This document shows, piece by piece, positions 11,123-21,965 of a stretch of DNA of 64,000 nucleotides. How positions within the stretch are numbered: position 1 is the stretch's first letter; each line of letters begins with the position of its first letter. Below the pieces are notes generated by a model. It saw only the letters and a list, made by a program, of their open reading frames with translations, was not told the DNA's origin and made no database searches. The position numbers and the translations under genes are program-made. The DNA lies in NCBI GenBank assembly GCA_001643675.2, contig LSRY02000025.1, positions 250,001 through 314,000 on the forward strand, in the 5' to 3' direction. Source of the DNA: Monocercomonoides exilis (lineage: Eukaryota; Preaxostyla; Oxymonadida; Polymastigidae).

Positions 11123-12195
11123 TTCAATATTATTATTAAAGATTAATAAACCTATTCGTTTTAATTTAAATACAACATTTGTTTCCAGTTTAATCTGTTT
11201 ATGAAGCACTCGCCAGTGAATGTGTCTCTCTGCTCTCTTTTGCACCCACTGCAATGCCCAAGAACAGCAAGAAAAGTGTGCTAGCTGTGAAACAAGGATG
11301 ATTATCAGCTTGTTTTTGTTCCTTTTTTTCAAGAACAAGCAGAAGAGTTTGATTGGGCAGACCAGAAAGGAACAAAGGAATGAAAGGAAAAGCGAACAAG
11401 AATGTTGTGTTTATATCGTTGGGAGAATATCATGAATGAACTTTGCATTTATTTTGATTTCTTTCTTTCTTTCTTTTTTGAATTGATGGACTGCTGCAAA
11501 TATCTGAGAAGTTAAATGATGTGAATAGAAACGAATATTTTCTGATGGTTTTCAACAACTGTAACATGACTTCTTTTTCATACAATTTATTTCTTTTTGA
11601 ATTTTGATTGTTATTTCATTTTTAAGGGATATTTTTTTGAATAACTTCTTAAAATTTTATTGGACTTTTGCCTTTTTTCCTTTTTATTCTGTTGAAAGCC
11701 ATTCGAAAGAATTGCATTTTTTGAAAAGACATTTTGTGTATTCTTCTTTTTGTGAAGAAAACCTTTTAGAGTTCACATTCAAATTTTTTGAATCTCATTT
11801 GATTTTTGTTTTTCTCATATTTTGAAAAATATGCACTCAAAAGAATGGAATTTATAAAAAAACGCTCATCAAATTTGCTTTTGTTTTTGATTTATGAAAT
11901 ACAATAAATTTTGTGAAAATTAACAACAAAGACTAAACATTGAACGATTTGCCACAAAACAAAATCCTGAAAGGCCAAATCAAAGAGAATTGACAAATCA
12001 AAAGAAGGAAATTATAATAAAAAAAAGATAAAATAACATTTGGAAACATGAAATTTTTGTCTTCATTTTCTGAAGGTTAAGAGAAGCATATTATTTGATA
12101 TTAAATGAAGTAGTGTTTTTTTCATAAGATCATATTTGACCCATAATAACACATTTCAAATTTGAGAAAAAGATAATCGAATTTTCAGCATCAAA
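11123..12195. other. Intergenic interval upstream of the beta-helix receptor gene
   Basis: There are a few short frames but no coherent gene. The segment up to about 11430 has somewhat higher GC and may be decayed coding sequence. From 11440 to 12195 the sequence is AT-rich and presumably holds the promoter of the large gene, though no motif is evident. Confidence 0.4.
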
Positions 12196-15100
12196 ATGAA
12201 TTTAGCAGTTGTTATTTCTGCCATTTTGGGGAGTATTATTTACGGGCATTGCTTGTTCGAGGATGCCGCAAACGATAAAGTTGAAGCTATTCCAGAAATG
12301 AATGTTTTGCAAATTATTCCTGCAAGTGGTTCGACGACTTCAACAAAAGCTGAAAATAGTTGCAATGTGTTGGAAATTAATTCTTTCACCCAGTGCAAAG
12401 AGAAGAGTTCTGAATATTTTGAATCTGAGGAATGGGAAGGAAAATGGAGAAAGAATCAAAACAACAGACTCGAATCCACAAAAACAAACACAAACACAAA
12501 CAATTTCATATCTGAAGGAGATTTATCAAGTGAAAATGTGCGTAATGTCAAGAAGGCATATGAAGGAATTGAAGAAAGCAAGATGAGGAGTCTCATGATT
12601 CTGATAAATTCATCAGTCCATTGCATGAATTTGGGGATGTTTGCAAATGGAAATACAAGTTCAATAACCTTGAGGGCAAAAAGTGCTGCGATGATTTCTG
12701 GATGCTATTTTGAGGTTAGAAGCGAAATAAGTCCATTTGATTTGTGTTTCAGTCAAATTCAACTTACAAACTTGACACTTCGATCTTTGAAAGCACAACA
12801 AACTCAAATGCCTCCTCTTTTCTGCACGCAATTGAGGGAATCTAAAGGCCAGTCTGCCAGTTACGTTTCTGTTTGCTCGTCACATTTTTCATCATTCCAC
12901 ATATCTTCTCCTCCATTTCTGTCTTCTTCGTTTGTTGAGAGTGTTTCACTCACAGATTCGTTTTTCTCCAATATTTCAACAATTCCGACACACAGAGTGG
13001 ATCCTTTTACTCTTGGATATGGATGCACCACTCAGATGAATGACTGCTCATTTTCATCAGTCTGTGATGTGTATGATGGAGGGATTGTCCCCTCCCTGAA
13101 CAACCCATTTGCTTCTCTGACTGCCTCAAACACCTCATTCGTTGAGTGTTGCAGGACAAGAAATATTGAATTCATTGGAAGCAAAGAAAACCCATTGAAG
13201 CCAGGGAGACAAAACACAACAGACGATGTAGTTGATTCATTTATTTGGTGCGAGTGGAACGGATCGAAGACAACAGGAAGCAAAGCTGATATTACTGATG
13301 ATGCTTCCAATGGTGGAGCAATTCGCATGTACAATCTGGAAAATGGAATCCTATTTGTTTCTTATTGTGCATTCAACAATTGCTATGCATTTTATGGTGG
13401 AGGCGGAATTATGTGCCGTTCAATAAAGTCTATGCATATCGTAAATAATTTGTTTTGTAATTGTACTGCACAAAACTATAATGGAGGAGGAATGAATGCT
13501 GTATCAATTTCGTCATGTACAAGAATCAGCGGATGTGAATTCCAGAATTGTAATGCAAAGTATAATGGAGGAGGACTTTTTCTAGAATATTTTCAGGTTT
13601 CAGCACAAGGATGTATTGGGGATGAAAAAGGAGAAGGAGAAAGTGCATGCATGTTTGACTGCAGTTTTTCTTTATGCTCACTTGCAAGCACAGGTGGTGG
13701 AGGTATATTTTGCAAAAATATGCCTGCTACACAATTCAAAATGAGGAGCATTCAGTTTATTTCTTGTTCAGCAACCGCACATGGCGGAGGGTTGTATCTG
13801 GAACAGAATAAAACAACAGCACCAGATGATGGAGTTTATTGCTGTTTTCTTTTCTTTCATGAATGCAAATGCAGGGATGCAACCAATCCACGCGGACATA
13901 ACGTTCAATATGCTGATGCTTATAATCTGTATTTGAGCACAGGAAATCCATTCTATGAATGCTATACAACGAATGCAGATATTCAGAGGATGTGTTATGC
14001 ATACGATTATTCAAGTTTAGGGAGCTGGGTGCTCCAGAACACAGAAAAGAAGAATTGGCTGAAGGATGGAATTCTTTATCGTTTTGTTGCTGCTGATGGA
14101 GGAGTTGATGACAAGTTGTGTGGAGCAGATGAGTTAACCGCATGTCAATCGATTGGCATTGCAGTCAATTGGAGTGCAACACAGACAAGTTTAGTGATTT
14201 CTCTGTTGGAAGGGAATCATTGCAATGAAGAGACAGAAATATCCATTGAATCGAAGAAGATGAGAATGGCAGGGAAAGGAAAGGAAAGAAGTATTATTGA
14301 GACGAAATCTTTGTCTCCGTCTTCAACAACATTGTTCAGAGTTTTGAGTGGGAAATTGGAAGTCTTTCATGTGGGAATTGATCACAACTCGGAAAGAGAT
14401 TCCAGTCCGAGTGTGTTTGTCGTTTCTGAAAGAAGTGGTTCACTTTCGTTGGAAGATGTATTGATCTCTTCGAGTGTTGTTGAAACGAAAATTATGACTT
14501 CATCTGTTTTTGTTATGAAACTTTCACAACTGGCAATGACCGATGTGGAGATTAAAAACATGAAAGTGAGCCAACCTCTGTTTGCCGAGCCATCATCAAC
14601 AGAGGATGCTTCAGACGAGAGTTTTCTGTCAAATGTGATAGTTCGGAATGTGAATCTGACAGAAGGAGATGGAGTGGTTGTGGCAAAGAGTGTGAAGTCA
14701 GGAGAGGCATTTGTGGTGTGGAACATAACAATAGAGCAATGTGTATGTGAGAATGGGAATGGAGGGGGAATATATGTTTGCTTGACAGGTGATGGGAAAA
14801 TTGCTGTGAATGGAGCGAGTGTGATTGATGGGAATAAGGCAGAGAATAATGGAGGGAGAGGAGGGAGAGGAGGGGGGATGTTTGTGTTGATGGAGAGTGG
14901 AGGATGTGGATTGACAATTGGAGAGAATGTTGAGTTTTCGAAAGTGAAGGAGAATGAAGCTGAATATGGAAAGGATGTGTTTGTTGGCTGTGGGAGTGGA
15001 GTGTTTCTAGAGTCCAAAGTGAATTCAAACACATTCGCCTTTTTTGACACAAGTGAAATTCCATCAGACGTGTTGAGGCTGAGTGGGAGTGAAAATGGGG

Positions 15101-18100
15101 ATGAAAGTGGAGTGATTCCACTGTTTGTGTATTTGTGCACAATGGGGACAAAGGTGATTGTTGATGGGAGTGGAGGAAATGGGATGGACCACAATCATTG
15201 TGGATTTGAAGGGTTTGGATGTTTGACAGTTGATTATTGTGTGAACTCAAGAATGAGTGAAAGTTCAAAAGAAATAGAGGTTATCTCATCTTCGTCAATA
15301 AATGAAGAAATTGAATTCTCTTCATTTGATGTGATAATTTCAGGCAGAATAACATCGTCATCAGAGGAAGGGGAGAGGATACAGGTGAATGTGAGCGATA
15401 GAGGATTATCCACACAAGATTGGCTTGTTGGAAGTTCGAGTTCATTGACAATGAGGAGACTATCATTTGTTGTGAAAGGTCAGATGAATTCGAGGAGAAG
15501 TGCATTCATTCACTCAACATCAACACTCAGTGTGACGAACTGTTCAGTCTCATTTGAAAGTGGGGCATTGACTGATGGAAAGATAGGATACAGCATCATT
15601 GACATGACAGGAGGGAATCTGATTGTTGATGGATTTGTGATGGAAAGTTCATTGATAATGAACGGGAAATCACCAATATCAATGACTGCTGGAGTGAAGA
15701 TGGAGATTTTGAATAGCAGAGTGAGTGGAGTGGAAATAACTGGAGGAGATGGGGGATGTTTGAATGTGGAGATAAAAGAAGGAGGAAGTGCAAAAGTTGA
15801 AGAATGCAATTTGTCATCAGTGTGCACAGGTGGAGGTGGGATGAAAGGAGGAGGGATGATGATATCAGTGGGGAAGGGAGGGAGTTTGGAAATGAAAAAT
15901 GTGAAATATTCTTTGTGTGAAGTGCCAAGAGAGGATGTTGAGGAAGGAGGAAGAGGAATTGGAGGAGGGATGTTTGTTGAGCTTCCTGAAGAGTTTGAAT
16001 TATTTGTGCTTGAAGGAATGAAATTTGAGGGATGCAATGCTTGGAACGGGAAGAATGTGTTTGTTTCAGGATGGAATCTGAGAGAGATTGTGAACAAGGA
16101 GCACCTGAAATGGGAGATGGATTCAGAGGAGTTGGGGTCATTGGATGAGTTGTGTGGATGGGAAAGGAAGACGACAGGAGAGGATGGATATGTGATTCCA
16201 TTGGTTGTGTATTTGTGGAATAATTGGAGTGGAAATGGGTTTGTTTCGAAAGAGAAAGGAGGAGACTTCAGTGGGTGTGGGTATTCGGAATCACCATGCT
16301 CATCAATTGACCACTTGATTTCACTGAGATATGAACCACTTGGAGAAGGAGAATCACACGTCAAGATTGTTGGATCAGGGCTGCTTCAAAAATCTATTTC
16401 ATTTTTATCATCATCATCTTCTTCAAAAACTCCGATTGTGTCAATTGAGGGGGAGAAAGAAGGAACAAATTTGAAAGTGAGTGAGGGAGGAAGGAATGAA
16501 GGTGAAGGAGGAGAAGGGGGAATGATAAGATCGAATGTTAGCCTTTCATTCACCAATATTTCATTTTCTTTGCCAAATGGATTGGGGGAACATTCATCAC
16601 TCATCCAATCATTATCCTCCTCATCAGCGTCACTTTCAATATTGCGATGCTCATTTGTTTGTGAGGATTCAACAAAGGAAACGAAATATTCATTGGCAAT
16701 CGCAGATGGAGGGGATGTGGTGATTAAGGATTGCACCCTTTCTCAATTCAATCTGGCAAAAGGATTTTTGGAGTTTGCCTCAGAAGTGGAAGTGATTGAT
16801 GTGATGAATGTGTCTGCTTCGAACACAACGATTTCAGGAAGGAGTTTGATATCGCTGATTCAGCCTTCCGCAACAAATATGTTGATCAACAAAGCAAAAG
16901 AAAACGCAAAACAAAGAGTGAGGGTGAACAGCTCCTCATTTGTGAACATCACATGTTTGGAGAACAGGGCAAGTGTGATGAGTGTGGGATCATTCTCATC
17001 AGGGATGGAGTGTGTGATTGAAGGGTGTGTGCTGACGAAGTGCATGAGCGAGAGAAGCACAGAAGGCGGAGGGATGAAGATGCTGATGAAGAGAAGAGAG
17101 TCGGAGGTGAAAGTGAGTGGGTGTTCATTTGGGATGTGTGTGTGCTCGACAGGGAATGGAAGGGGAGGAGGGATGATGATTGATGCGCTTGATCCGAATG
17201 GGGAATGCTCCAACACAGAAATGCCACCACTTGGGCTGAGATTGGAGAGCATCCGATTTGTGATGAATGATGCGTTTGCGGGGAAGGATGTGTTCATCCG
17301 ATGTGACTCGATTGAGTTGCAGCTGAATGAAAGACTGTTTGGACTGGACTTCAGCCAGGAGGCGCTGAAGGGGGAGAAGTCGATGTGTGGGAGCGATGGA
17401 GAAGGGAAAGTTGATGTTGATCTGATTCCGCTGATCACATTCTATTATTCTTCACAGGTGTTTGTGTGTGTGAACGGGAGTGACAGCAGGCAGTGTGGAG
17501 CACAGAGCAATCCGTGCGAGAGCGTTGGAAATGCTGTGCAACACATCGGACGAAGTGTTGTGAATATGATTCTTATTGATGGGGAAGGGATGATGGGAGA
17601 GGGATGTGTGATTGGGGATGTGAAGGTGGTGTCGATTCGGAGAGAGAAGGCGACAATCCATTTTTGTGGGAAGATGGGGGAAAGAGGAGAGGAGAGGAGC
17701 ATGATGGTGTTTGTGAATGAATGTGTTGTGGAGAGGTGCCAGTTTGTGTTTGGGGAGATGTTTGGGTGGGGTGGGGAAAGCATTGTGAAAGAGAAGGATG
17801 GGAGATTGGAGATTTCAGAGTGCATTTTCAGCTCGTCAACAATGGATCTGGTGATGGAGAGGATGATTCTTGATGTGGAGAGTGGAGAGCTGAAGATGAG
17901 CGAAACGTTGTTCAGTGGAATTCATTCAGCTGTGCCACTTCTGTCATTCTGCGGAGAATCTTGTGTGTCAATTGCTGAGACACGAATATTGAATATCGAG
18001 TGTGAGGGGGAAGTTGTGCGAGTTGGGGGAAAAGCGAAGGCAGAGATGAAGGAAGTGAAGTTTGAGAATATGTCAGTGGCTATTACAGGAAGCGTGATGA

Positions 18101-20349
18101 AGATGGATGGAGCTGAAAGGGAGTTGAGTGTGCTGAACTGTTCCTTTGCGAAATGCCGGAGCACAAACAAGAAAGGAAGGGTGATGAGGATATGTGAGTG
18201 TGTGGATGTGAGGATTGGATCGTGCTTGTTTGATGGAGAGGAAGGAGAGGAAGGAGAAGAAAGAGAAGGAAAGGATGGGAATGAGGATAATGGAAGAGGC
18301 GAAGAGATTTGCAGATGGGATGGATCTGTTGTGGATGTTGTGAAGAGTTCTGTTTTGATGAAAGACACAACAATCACAAATTCACCAGAAGGGGGAATAT
18401 CATTGAGTGGAGGGGAGATGACAATTAATGATGGAAGATTTGAGAACAATAATCCATCGATTGAGGGATATCCATCATTGAGAAGAAACATCATCTGTTC
18501 AGATTCAGGAACATTGAATGTGATGAGTTTGAAAGGAGGAGACGGAGTTTTTCCAAATACATCACTTTGGATGTTGAATGATGGGTGCAATTTTGAAGGG
18601 ATTGTTTCTGAGAGGGATTCATCATTTTTCATTCCTGTATTGGAGAGTGTGGAAGCAAAAGAATTAACAGACAGAATGAAACTGACATTCAAGGGATTGC
18701 TTCTTTTTCCATGCAATCTGTCATTCTCAGTTGTGAAGAGGAAGGGAGAAGAGAAAGAGATTGAACAACATGATTTTGATTCAAATGGATTTCTATCAGA
18801 AAAAGAAGTTGAAGGGAGTGTGGAGAAAGATCTCATCAGCAGTTGCGATGATGAAATCGAGGTGAGTGTGCATATTTTGTTTGGGGGATCTGACGATTCG
18901 TCAACCACTGAATCTTTCATCCTGAAGAACAAAAGCGATGGAAAAACAAATGAAGAAGGAAAACTTGTTGAAGGAGGAAAAGAAGGGAAATCTTATTGGT
19001 TGTTGGTTGTGATTGTGCTTGTCGTGATGTTCTTGATTGTTCTGATTATTTCAGTTGTTGTGACAATTCGATGGAGAAAACAAAAGAGAAGAGCAGAGGA
19101 ACTTGAAGTTATTGTGAATGATAATATCAGAAAAGATCCAAAGGCGTTAGAGATGGTGACGATGGAGATATCACCAGAAGAGCAATGGAGGCGAGCAGAG
19201 AGAGAGGCAGAGAAGAAAAATGAAGAAAGGATCAAGAAGAGAATGAATGAAAATGAAATGGTTCATTCGGAATCTGAAGAGTATCTTTTGAGCGAGAGTA
19301 ACTCCACTGAATACATTCTGGGGAGAGATTCAGATAAGATCCCAGAATGGGCTTTGGAGAAGGAAGGAGAAGAAGAGATAAGGAAGAAAACGCCATCGCC
19401 ATCTATTTCATCCACTTCAACAACGGACACAGATACAACATTTGTTCGATGTGAAGATCTGTGCCCAACCACTTCGTCAATGTCGAATCTGGTGGATGCG
19501 ATGGCTTGTTCGTCTCCTCATGAGAAGCTGATTGTGGACTTGAGGGATTCTTTGTTCATGCTGTTGCATGGAAAAAATGAGAAGAAGGAGATGGAAATCG
19601 GGAGCCTTCAACAAAGAGAGCAAACAGCTGCCCAGATCCTGTTTTGGGTGGCAAATGGAGCTCTCCATTCATTCGATGAAATGGAAAATCCTCTTCAATC
19701 TCTTTCCAATCTGAGTCCTCACATTGTGCTGTTCTCCGAACACATGGTTATCTGCATTGCGATGCACTCTGATTTATTGTCAGATGATGATTCTGACTCA
19801 TCATCAATCTCTTCATCAACAGTTGTGACATCTGTCAGTGATGACGATGATGATGAAAGTGACTCTCTTCCCTCATCAGCATTTGAGGATGAGGATAGCT
19901 TCAAAAAAGAGTGTCTGAGGTGGAAGGCACCTGAGCTGCTGATGAACAAGAACATGGGAGCGACAAAAGAATCAGTCTCGTTCTCGATTGGGATGATGCT
20001 GTGGGAGTGCCTGACTCTGCAAATCCCGTTTGGGGAGTATGAGGCAGAGGTGGCAGAGCAGAAGATTGCGAACGGAGAGCGGCCAGCACTCGAGGTTGTG
20101 CAGTGCTCTTCCTTCTTTGTTCTTGTGAAGAACTGTGTGTCCCAGTCGCCTGGTGCACGCCCCTCCCTTGTCCAGCTCAAAAGAGAGTTCATTGGGCGCT
20201 TCCCGCCTGGCGCAGCTGTCCTCACACTCACAGACGCAGTCGACCTCGAAGACTCGACCGGCGGGCGCGGGCAAGGCACAACATCTTTTGCCTTCTCAGC
20301 CAGCAGCACTGCCAGCGAAGCTCAGCCAATAGTCATCACCAAAAACTGA
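12196..20349 (+). CDS. Receptor-like giant protein: signal peptide, beta-helix ectodomain, one TM span, degenerate kinase-like domain
   Basis: A single 2717-residue exon begins with a clear signal peptide (about 1-22, LAVVISAILGSIIYG). Residues from about 100 to 2200 are Gly/Cys/Asn/Ser-rich with many GGGM and GGGI turns (NGGGMNAV, YNGGGLFLEYF, GRGGGMMID), the pattern of right-handed parallel beta-helix (pectin-lyase-like) folds. One membrane span (YWLLVVIVLVVMFLIVLII) lies at about 2267-2291, followed by a basic stop-transfer (RWRKQKRR) and a charged linker. From about 2430 a protein-kinase-like domain is recognisable by SPHIVLF, WKAPELL (about 2574), a helix-F/G part (FSIGMMLWECLTLQIPFGEY) and a final Arg (GARPSL). 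The glycine loop, VAIK lysine, HRD and DFG are not visible, so it is probably a pseudokinase. It is probably a type I surface protein. A related pseudogene lies at 28466-30145. Confidence 0.85.
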   Translation: MNLAVVISAILGSIIYGHCLFEDAANDKVEAIPEMNVLQIIPASGSTTSTKAENSCNVLEINSFTQCKEKSSEYFESEEWEGKWRKNQNNRLESTKTNTNTNNFISEGDLSSENVRNVKKAYEGIEESKMRSLMILINSSVHCMNLGMFANGNTSSITLRAKSAAMISGCYFEVRSEISPFDLCFSQIQLTNLTLRSLKAQQTQMPPLFCTQLRESKGQSASYVSVCSSHFSSFHISSPPFLSSSFVESVSLTDSFFSNISTIPTHRVDPFTLGYGCTTQMNDCSFSSVCDVYDGGIVPSLNNPFASLTASNTSFVECCRTRNIEFIGSKENPLKPGRQNTTDDVVDSFIWCEWNGSKTTGSKADITDDASNGGAIRMYNLENGILFVSYCAFNNCYAFYGGGGIMCRSIKSMHIVNNLFCNCTAQNYNGGGMNAVSISSCTRISGCEFQNCNAKYNGGGLFLEYFQVSAQGCIGDEKGEGESACMFDCSFSLCSLASTGGGGIFCKNMPATQFKMRSIQFISCSATAHGGGLYLEQNKTTAPDDGVYCCFLFFHECKCRDATNPRGHNVQYADAYNLYLSTGNPFYECYTTNADIQRMCYAYDYSSLGSWVLQNTEKKNWLKDGILYRFVAADGGVDDKLCGADELTACQSIGIAVNWSATQTSLVISLLEGNHCNEETEISIESKKMRMAGKGKERSIIETKSLSPSSTTLFRVLSGKLEVFHVGIDHNSERDSSPSVFVVSERSGSLSLEDVLISSSVVETKIMTSSVFVMKLSQLAMTDVEIKNMKVSQPLFAEPSSTEDASDESFLSNVIVRNVNLTEGDGVVVAKSVKSGEAFVVWNITIEQCVCENGNGGGIYVCLTGDGKIAVNGASVIDGNKAENNGGRGGRGGGMFVLMESGGCGLTIGENVEFSKVKENEAEYGKDVFVGCGSGVFLESKVNSNTFAFFDTSEIPSDVLRLSGSENGDESGVIPLFVYLCTMGTKVIVDGSGGNGMDHNHCGFEGFGCLTVDYCVNSRMSESSKEIEVISSSSINEEIEFSSFDVIISGRITSSSEEGERIQVNVSDRGLSTQDWLVGSSSSLTMRRLSFVVKGQMNSRRSAFIHSTSTLSVTNCSVSFESGALTDGKIGYSIIDMTGGNLIVDGFVMESSLIMNGKSPISMTAGVKMEILNSRVSGVEITGGDGGCLNVEIKEGGSAKVEECNLSSVCTGGGGMKGGGMMISVGKGGSLEMKNVKYSLCEVPREDVEEGGRGIGGGMFVELPEEFELFVLEGMKFEGCNAWNGKNVFVSGWNLREIVNKEHLKWEMDSEELGSLDELCGWERKTTGEDGYVIPLVVYLWNNWSGNGFVSKEKGGDFSGCGYSESPCSSIDHLISLRYEPLGEGESHVKIVGSGLLQKSISFLSSSSSSKTPIVSIEGEKEGTNLKVSEGGRNEGEGGEGGMIRSNVSLSFTNISFSLPNGLGEHSSLIQSLSSSSASLSILRCSFVCEDSTKETKYSLAIADGGDVVIKDCTLSQFNLAKGFLEFASEVEVIDVMNVSASNTTISGRSLISLIQPSATNMLINKAKENAKQRVRVNSSSFVNITCLENRASVMSVGSFSSGMECVIEGCVLTKCMSERSTEGGGMKMLMKRRESEVKVSGCSFGMCVCSTGNGRGGGMMIDALDPNGECSNTEMPPLGLRLESIRFVMNDAFAGKDVFIRCDSIELQLNERLFGLDFSQEALKGEKSMCGSDGEGKVDVDLIPLITFYYSSQVFVCVNGSDSRQCGAQSNPCESVGNAVQHIGRSVVNMILIDGEGMMGEGCVIGDVKVVSIRREKATIHFCGKMGERGEERSMMVFVNECVVERCQFVFGEMFGWGGESIVKEKDGRLEISECIFSSSTMDLVMERMILDVESGELKMSETLFSGIHSAVPLLSFCGESCVSIAETRILNIECEGEVVRVGGKAKAEMKEVKFENMSVAITGSVMKMDGAERELSVLNCSFAKCRSTNKKGRVMRICECVDVRIGSCLFDGEEGEEGEEREGKDGNEDNGRGEEICRWDGSVVDVVKSSVLMKDTTITNSPEGGISLSGGEMTINDGRFENNNPSIEGYPSLRRNIICSDSGTLNVMSLKGGDGVFPNTSLWMLNDGCNFEGIVSERDSSFFIPVLESVEAKELTDRMKLTFKGLLLFPCNLSFSVVKRKGEEKEIEQHDFDSNGFLSEKEVEGSVEKDLISSCDDEIEVSVHILFGGSDDSSTTESFILKNKSDGKTNEEGKLVEGGKEGKSYWLLVVIVLVVMFLIVLIISVVVTIRWRKQKRRAEELEVIVNDNIRKDPKALEMVTMEISPEEQWRRAEREAEKKNEERIKKRMNENEMVHSESEEYLLSESNSTEYILGRDSDKIPEWALEKEGEEEIRKKTPSPSISSTSTTDTDTTFVRCEDLCPTTSSMSNLVDAMACSSPHEKLIVDLRDSLFMLLHGKNEKKEMEIGSLQQREQTAAQILFWVANGALHSFDEMENPLQSLSNLSPHIVLFSEHMVICIAMHSDLLSDDDSDSSSISSSTVVTSVSDDDDDESDSLPSSAFEDEDSFKKECLRWKAPELLMNKNMGATKESVSFSIGMMLWECLTLQIPFGEYEAEVAEQKIANGERPALEVVQCSSFFVLVKNCVSQSPGARPSLVQLKREFIGRFPPGAAVLTLTDAVDLEDSTGGRGQGTTSFAFSASSTASEAQPIVITKN

Positions 20350-20402
20350 GAATGAAAAAGTTGTGGAAAAAATATGAATTTGAAGGAGAAGAATTACTAT
20401 TG

Positions 20403-20423
20403 CACTGGCGATGATCGCCAGTG
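20403..20423. other. Perfect 10-bp inverted repeat in the 3' flank of the receptor gene
   Basis: CACTGGCGAT, one G, then ATCGCCAGTG form a perfect GC-rich stem starting 54 bases after the stop codon. In RNA it could form a hairpin only with a larger loop taken from the stem. As DNA it is a near-perfect palindrome that could be a protein site or a 3'-end signal. Confidence 0.5.
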
Positions 20424-21749
20424 ACATTTGTTTTGTATTTGTTTTGTATTTTGTATTTGTTTTTTGTTAAGTTTGTTTGTTTGCGCAAAGCACATATTTT
20501 GCTCCTCTTGGCCTCATTTTCGCAGAACATGCGATTCTCAACGAAAGAGTCGCACTGCCATGTGCTTCTGCATCCTTGCTCAGACTTGTGACAACCAAGG
20601 GCTTTCCTCAAAGCCCTCCAGCAACCAAAATCGATTGTCTGAGCCAGACCTGCCAATTCGCATAACATCACCCTCGTCCTTCTTGGCCAAAGAATGGCAC
20701 AAAAGCCAAGCACGAAAGGATATTCCATGTGCACAAAATTGGGAATATCATAAATATTCTTTGTTTTTCTTTATCATAATTTTATTTTTTGTTTTGTTTT
20801 TAAAAAGTCATATTTCGTTTTGTTTCTTGTTTCTAATTTCTTATTTCTTATTTCTTATTTTTTTCACAAATTTCGTTTCATCTCAAATTTTTTTTGTTTG
20901 TTTTGTTCAGTTTCTGCTTATTTTGCTCTTCATTATTTATCTGAGCTTATTCAGCTTTTCTTCTTCGTTTTTGAATGGAGCAAAATTTTTTGCAAATTTC
21001 AGACCATTCATTCACACATTCTGTGAATTTTATCTTCATTTTGATTAATGAAATATGTATTTCCACTTTATCCTTTTGTTGTTATAATTACAGTTGCTGT
21101 TATTGCTTTCATTTTCCTTGCTCAGCGAAAATTGCGTTATTATCACAACACAAATTGTTTCAATGATTTCAATCACTTTGTATTTATATTCTCATTTTTG
21201 TTATTATTTTTTCGTTCATTCACGAGACATTTTGCGTGTTTCTTTTTGTTTATTTCATTGTGTAGTCAAATAGCATTTTGTAAATCACATTTTGAGATTG
21301 AGCATGTTTTTTTGTGTTGATTGAAAAGTAACTTTTTTTCAATTTTTTCAATTTTTGTTCATTTTTAGTGAGCCAAAATTGAAACATTCAGTAAAACAAA
21401 TTATTTCTTGTTATTGTTATTTTTATTTTTTGAGGATGGAAGAAACATGCAAAAAGATCAAGCGGCTTTTGCATCTGTTCTTTTCGAGACTGGAACAAAT
21501 CAGGTCAAAAGATCATTATTGATTCATGAACTTCGACAATGATGATCCAGCAATTAACATATCGTTTCAAGCATAAAAAAAATTGGTTCATTTATTTTGT
21601 TAGAAAACAATATTTGTATTGGTCCATTTTTTTTCCAATTGTCATACAACAGTATGAATGTTAAAAATATTGTCAGTTTTTGTGGAAGGTTTATAAAAAT
21701 TTCAATGCACATAAAAATATTTCTTTAAAAAATTAATAGAATTTTTCTA
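20424..21749. other. Intergenic interval, GC-rich then AT-rich
   Basis: Bases 20480-20740 are distinctly richer in GC than neighbouring intergenic DNA and read open in several frames without a recognisable protein, perhaps an old element remnant. From 20740 to 21740 the sequence is T-rich and I see nothing in it. Confidence 0.4.
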
Positions 21750-21965
21750 AGTGACGAATGCTTTCATGATTTGTGTGATCCTGCTGTTTTCAACTGAATT
21801 AGTGATTGAGCGAATTAACGAACGCAAGGAGCAAGTTTGCTCCTCGATAATGAGTCTCGAAATCCCTTCTATCTCAGTACACGTGATCTTAAACCCTCCT
21901 TCCTGGCACAATATCGTGCAGCGTATGAGTTGAGAGCGTGCGTGAAGTGGTGCGGACATCCTGCT

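Noticed and set aside
12196-20349. An alternative code with TAA/TAG as glutamine for the whole organism
   Set aside because: The 2717-codon gene has only CAA/CAG for Gln and no in-frame TAA or TAG, and several genes end naturally at TAA or TAG with short 3' extensions that are not protein-like.
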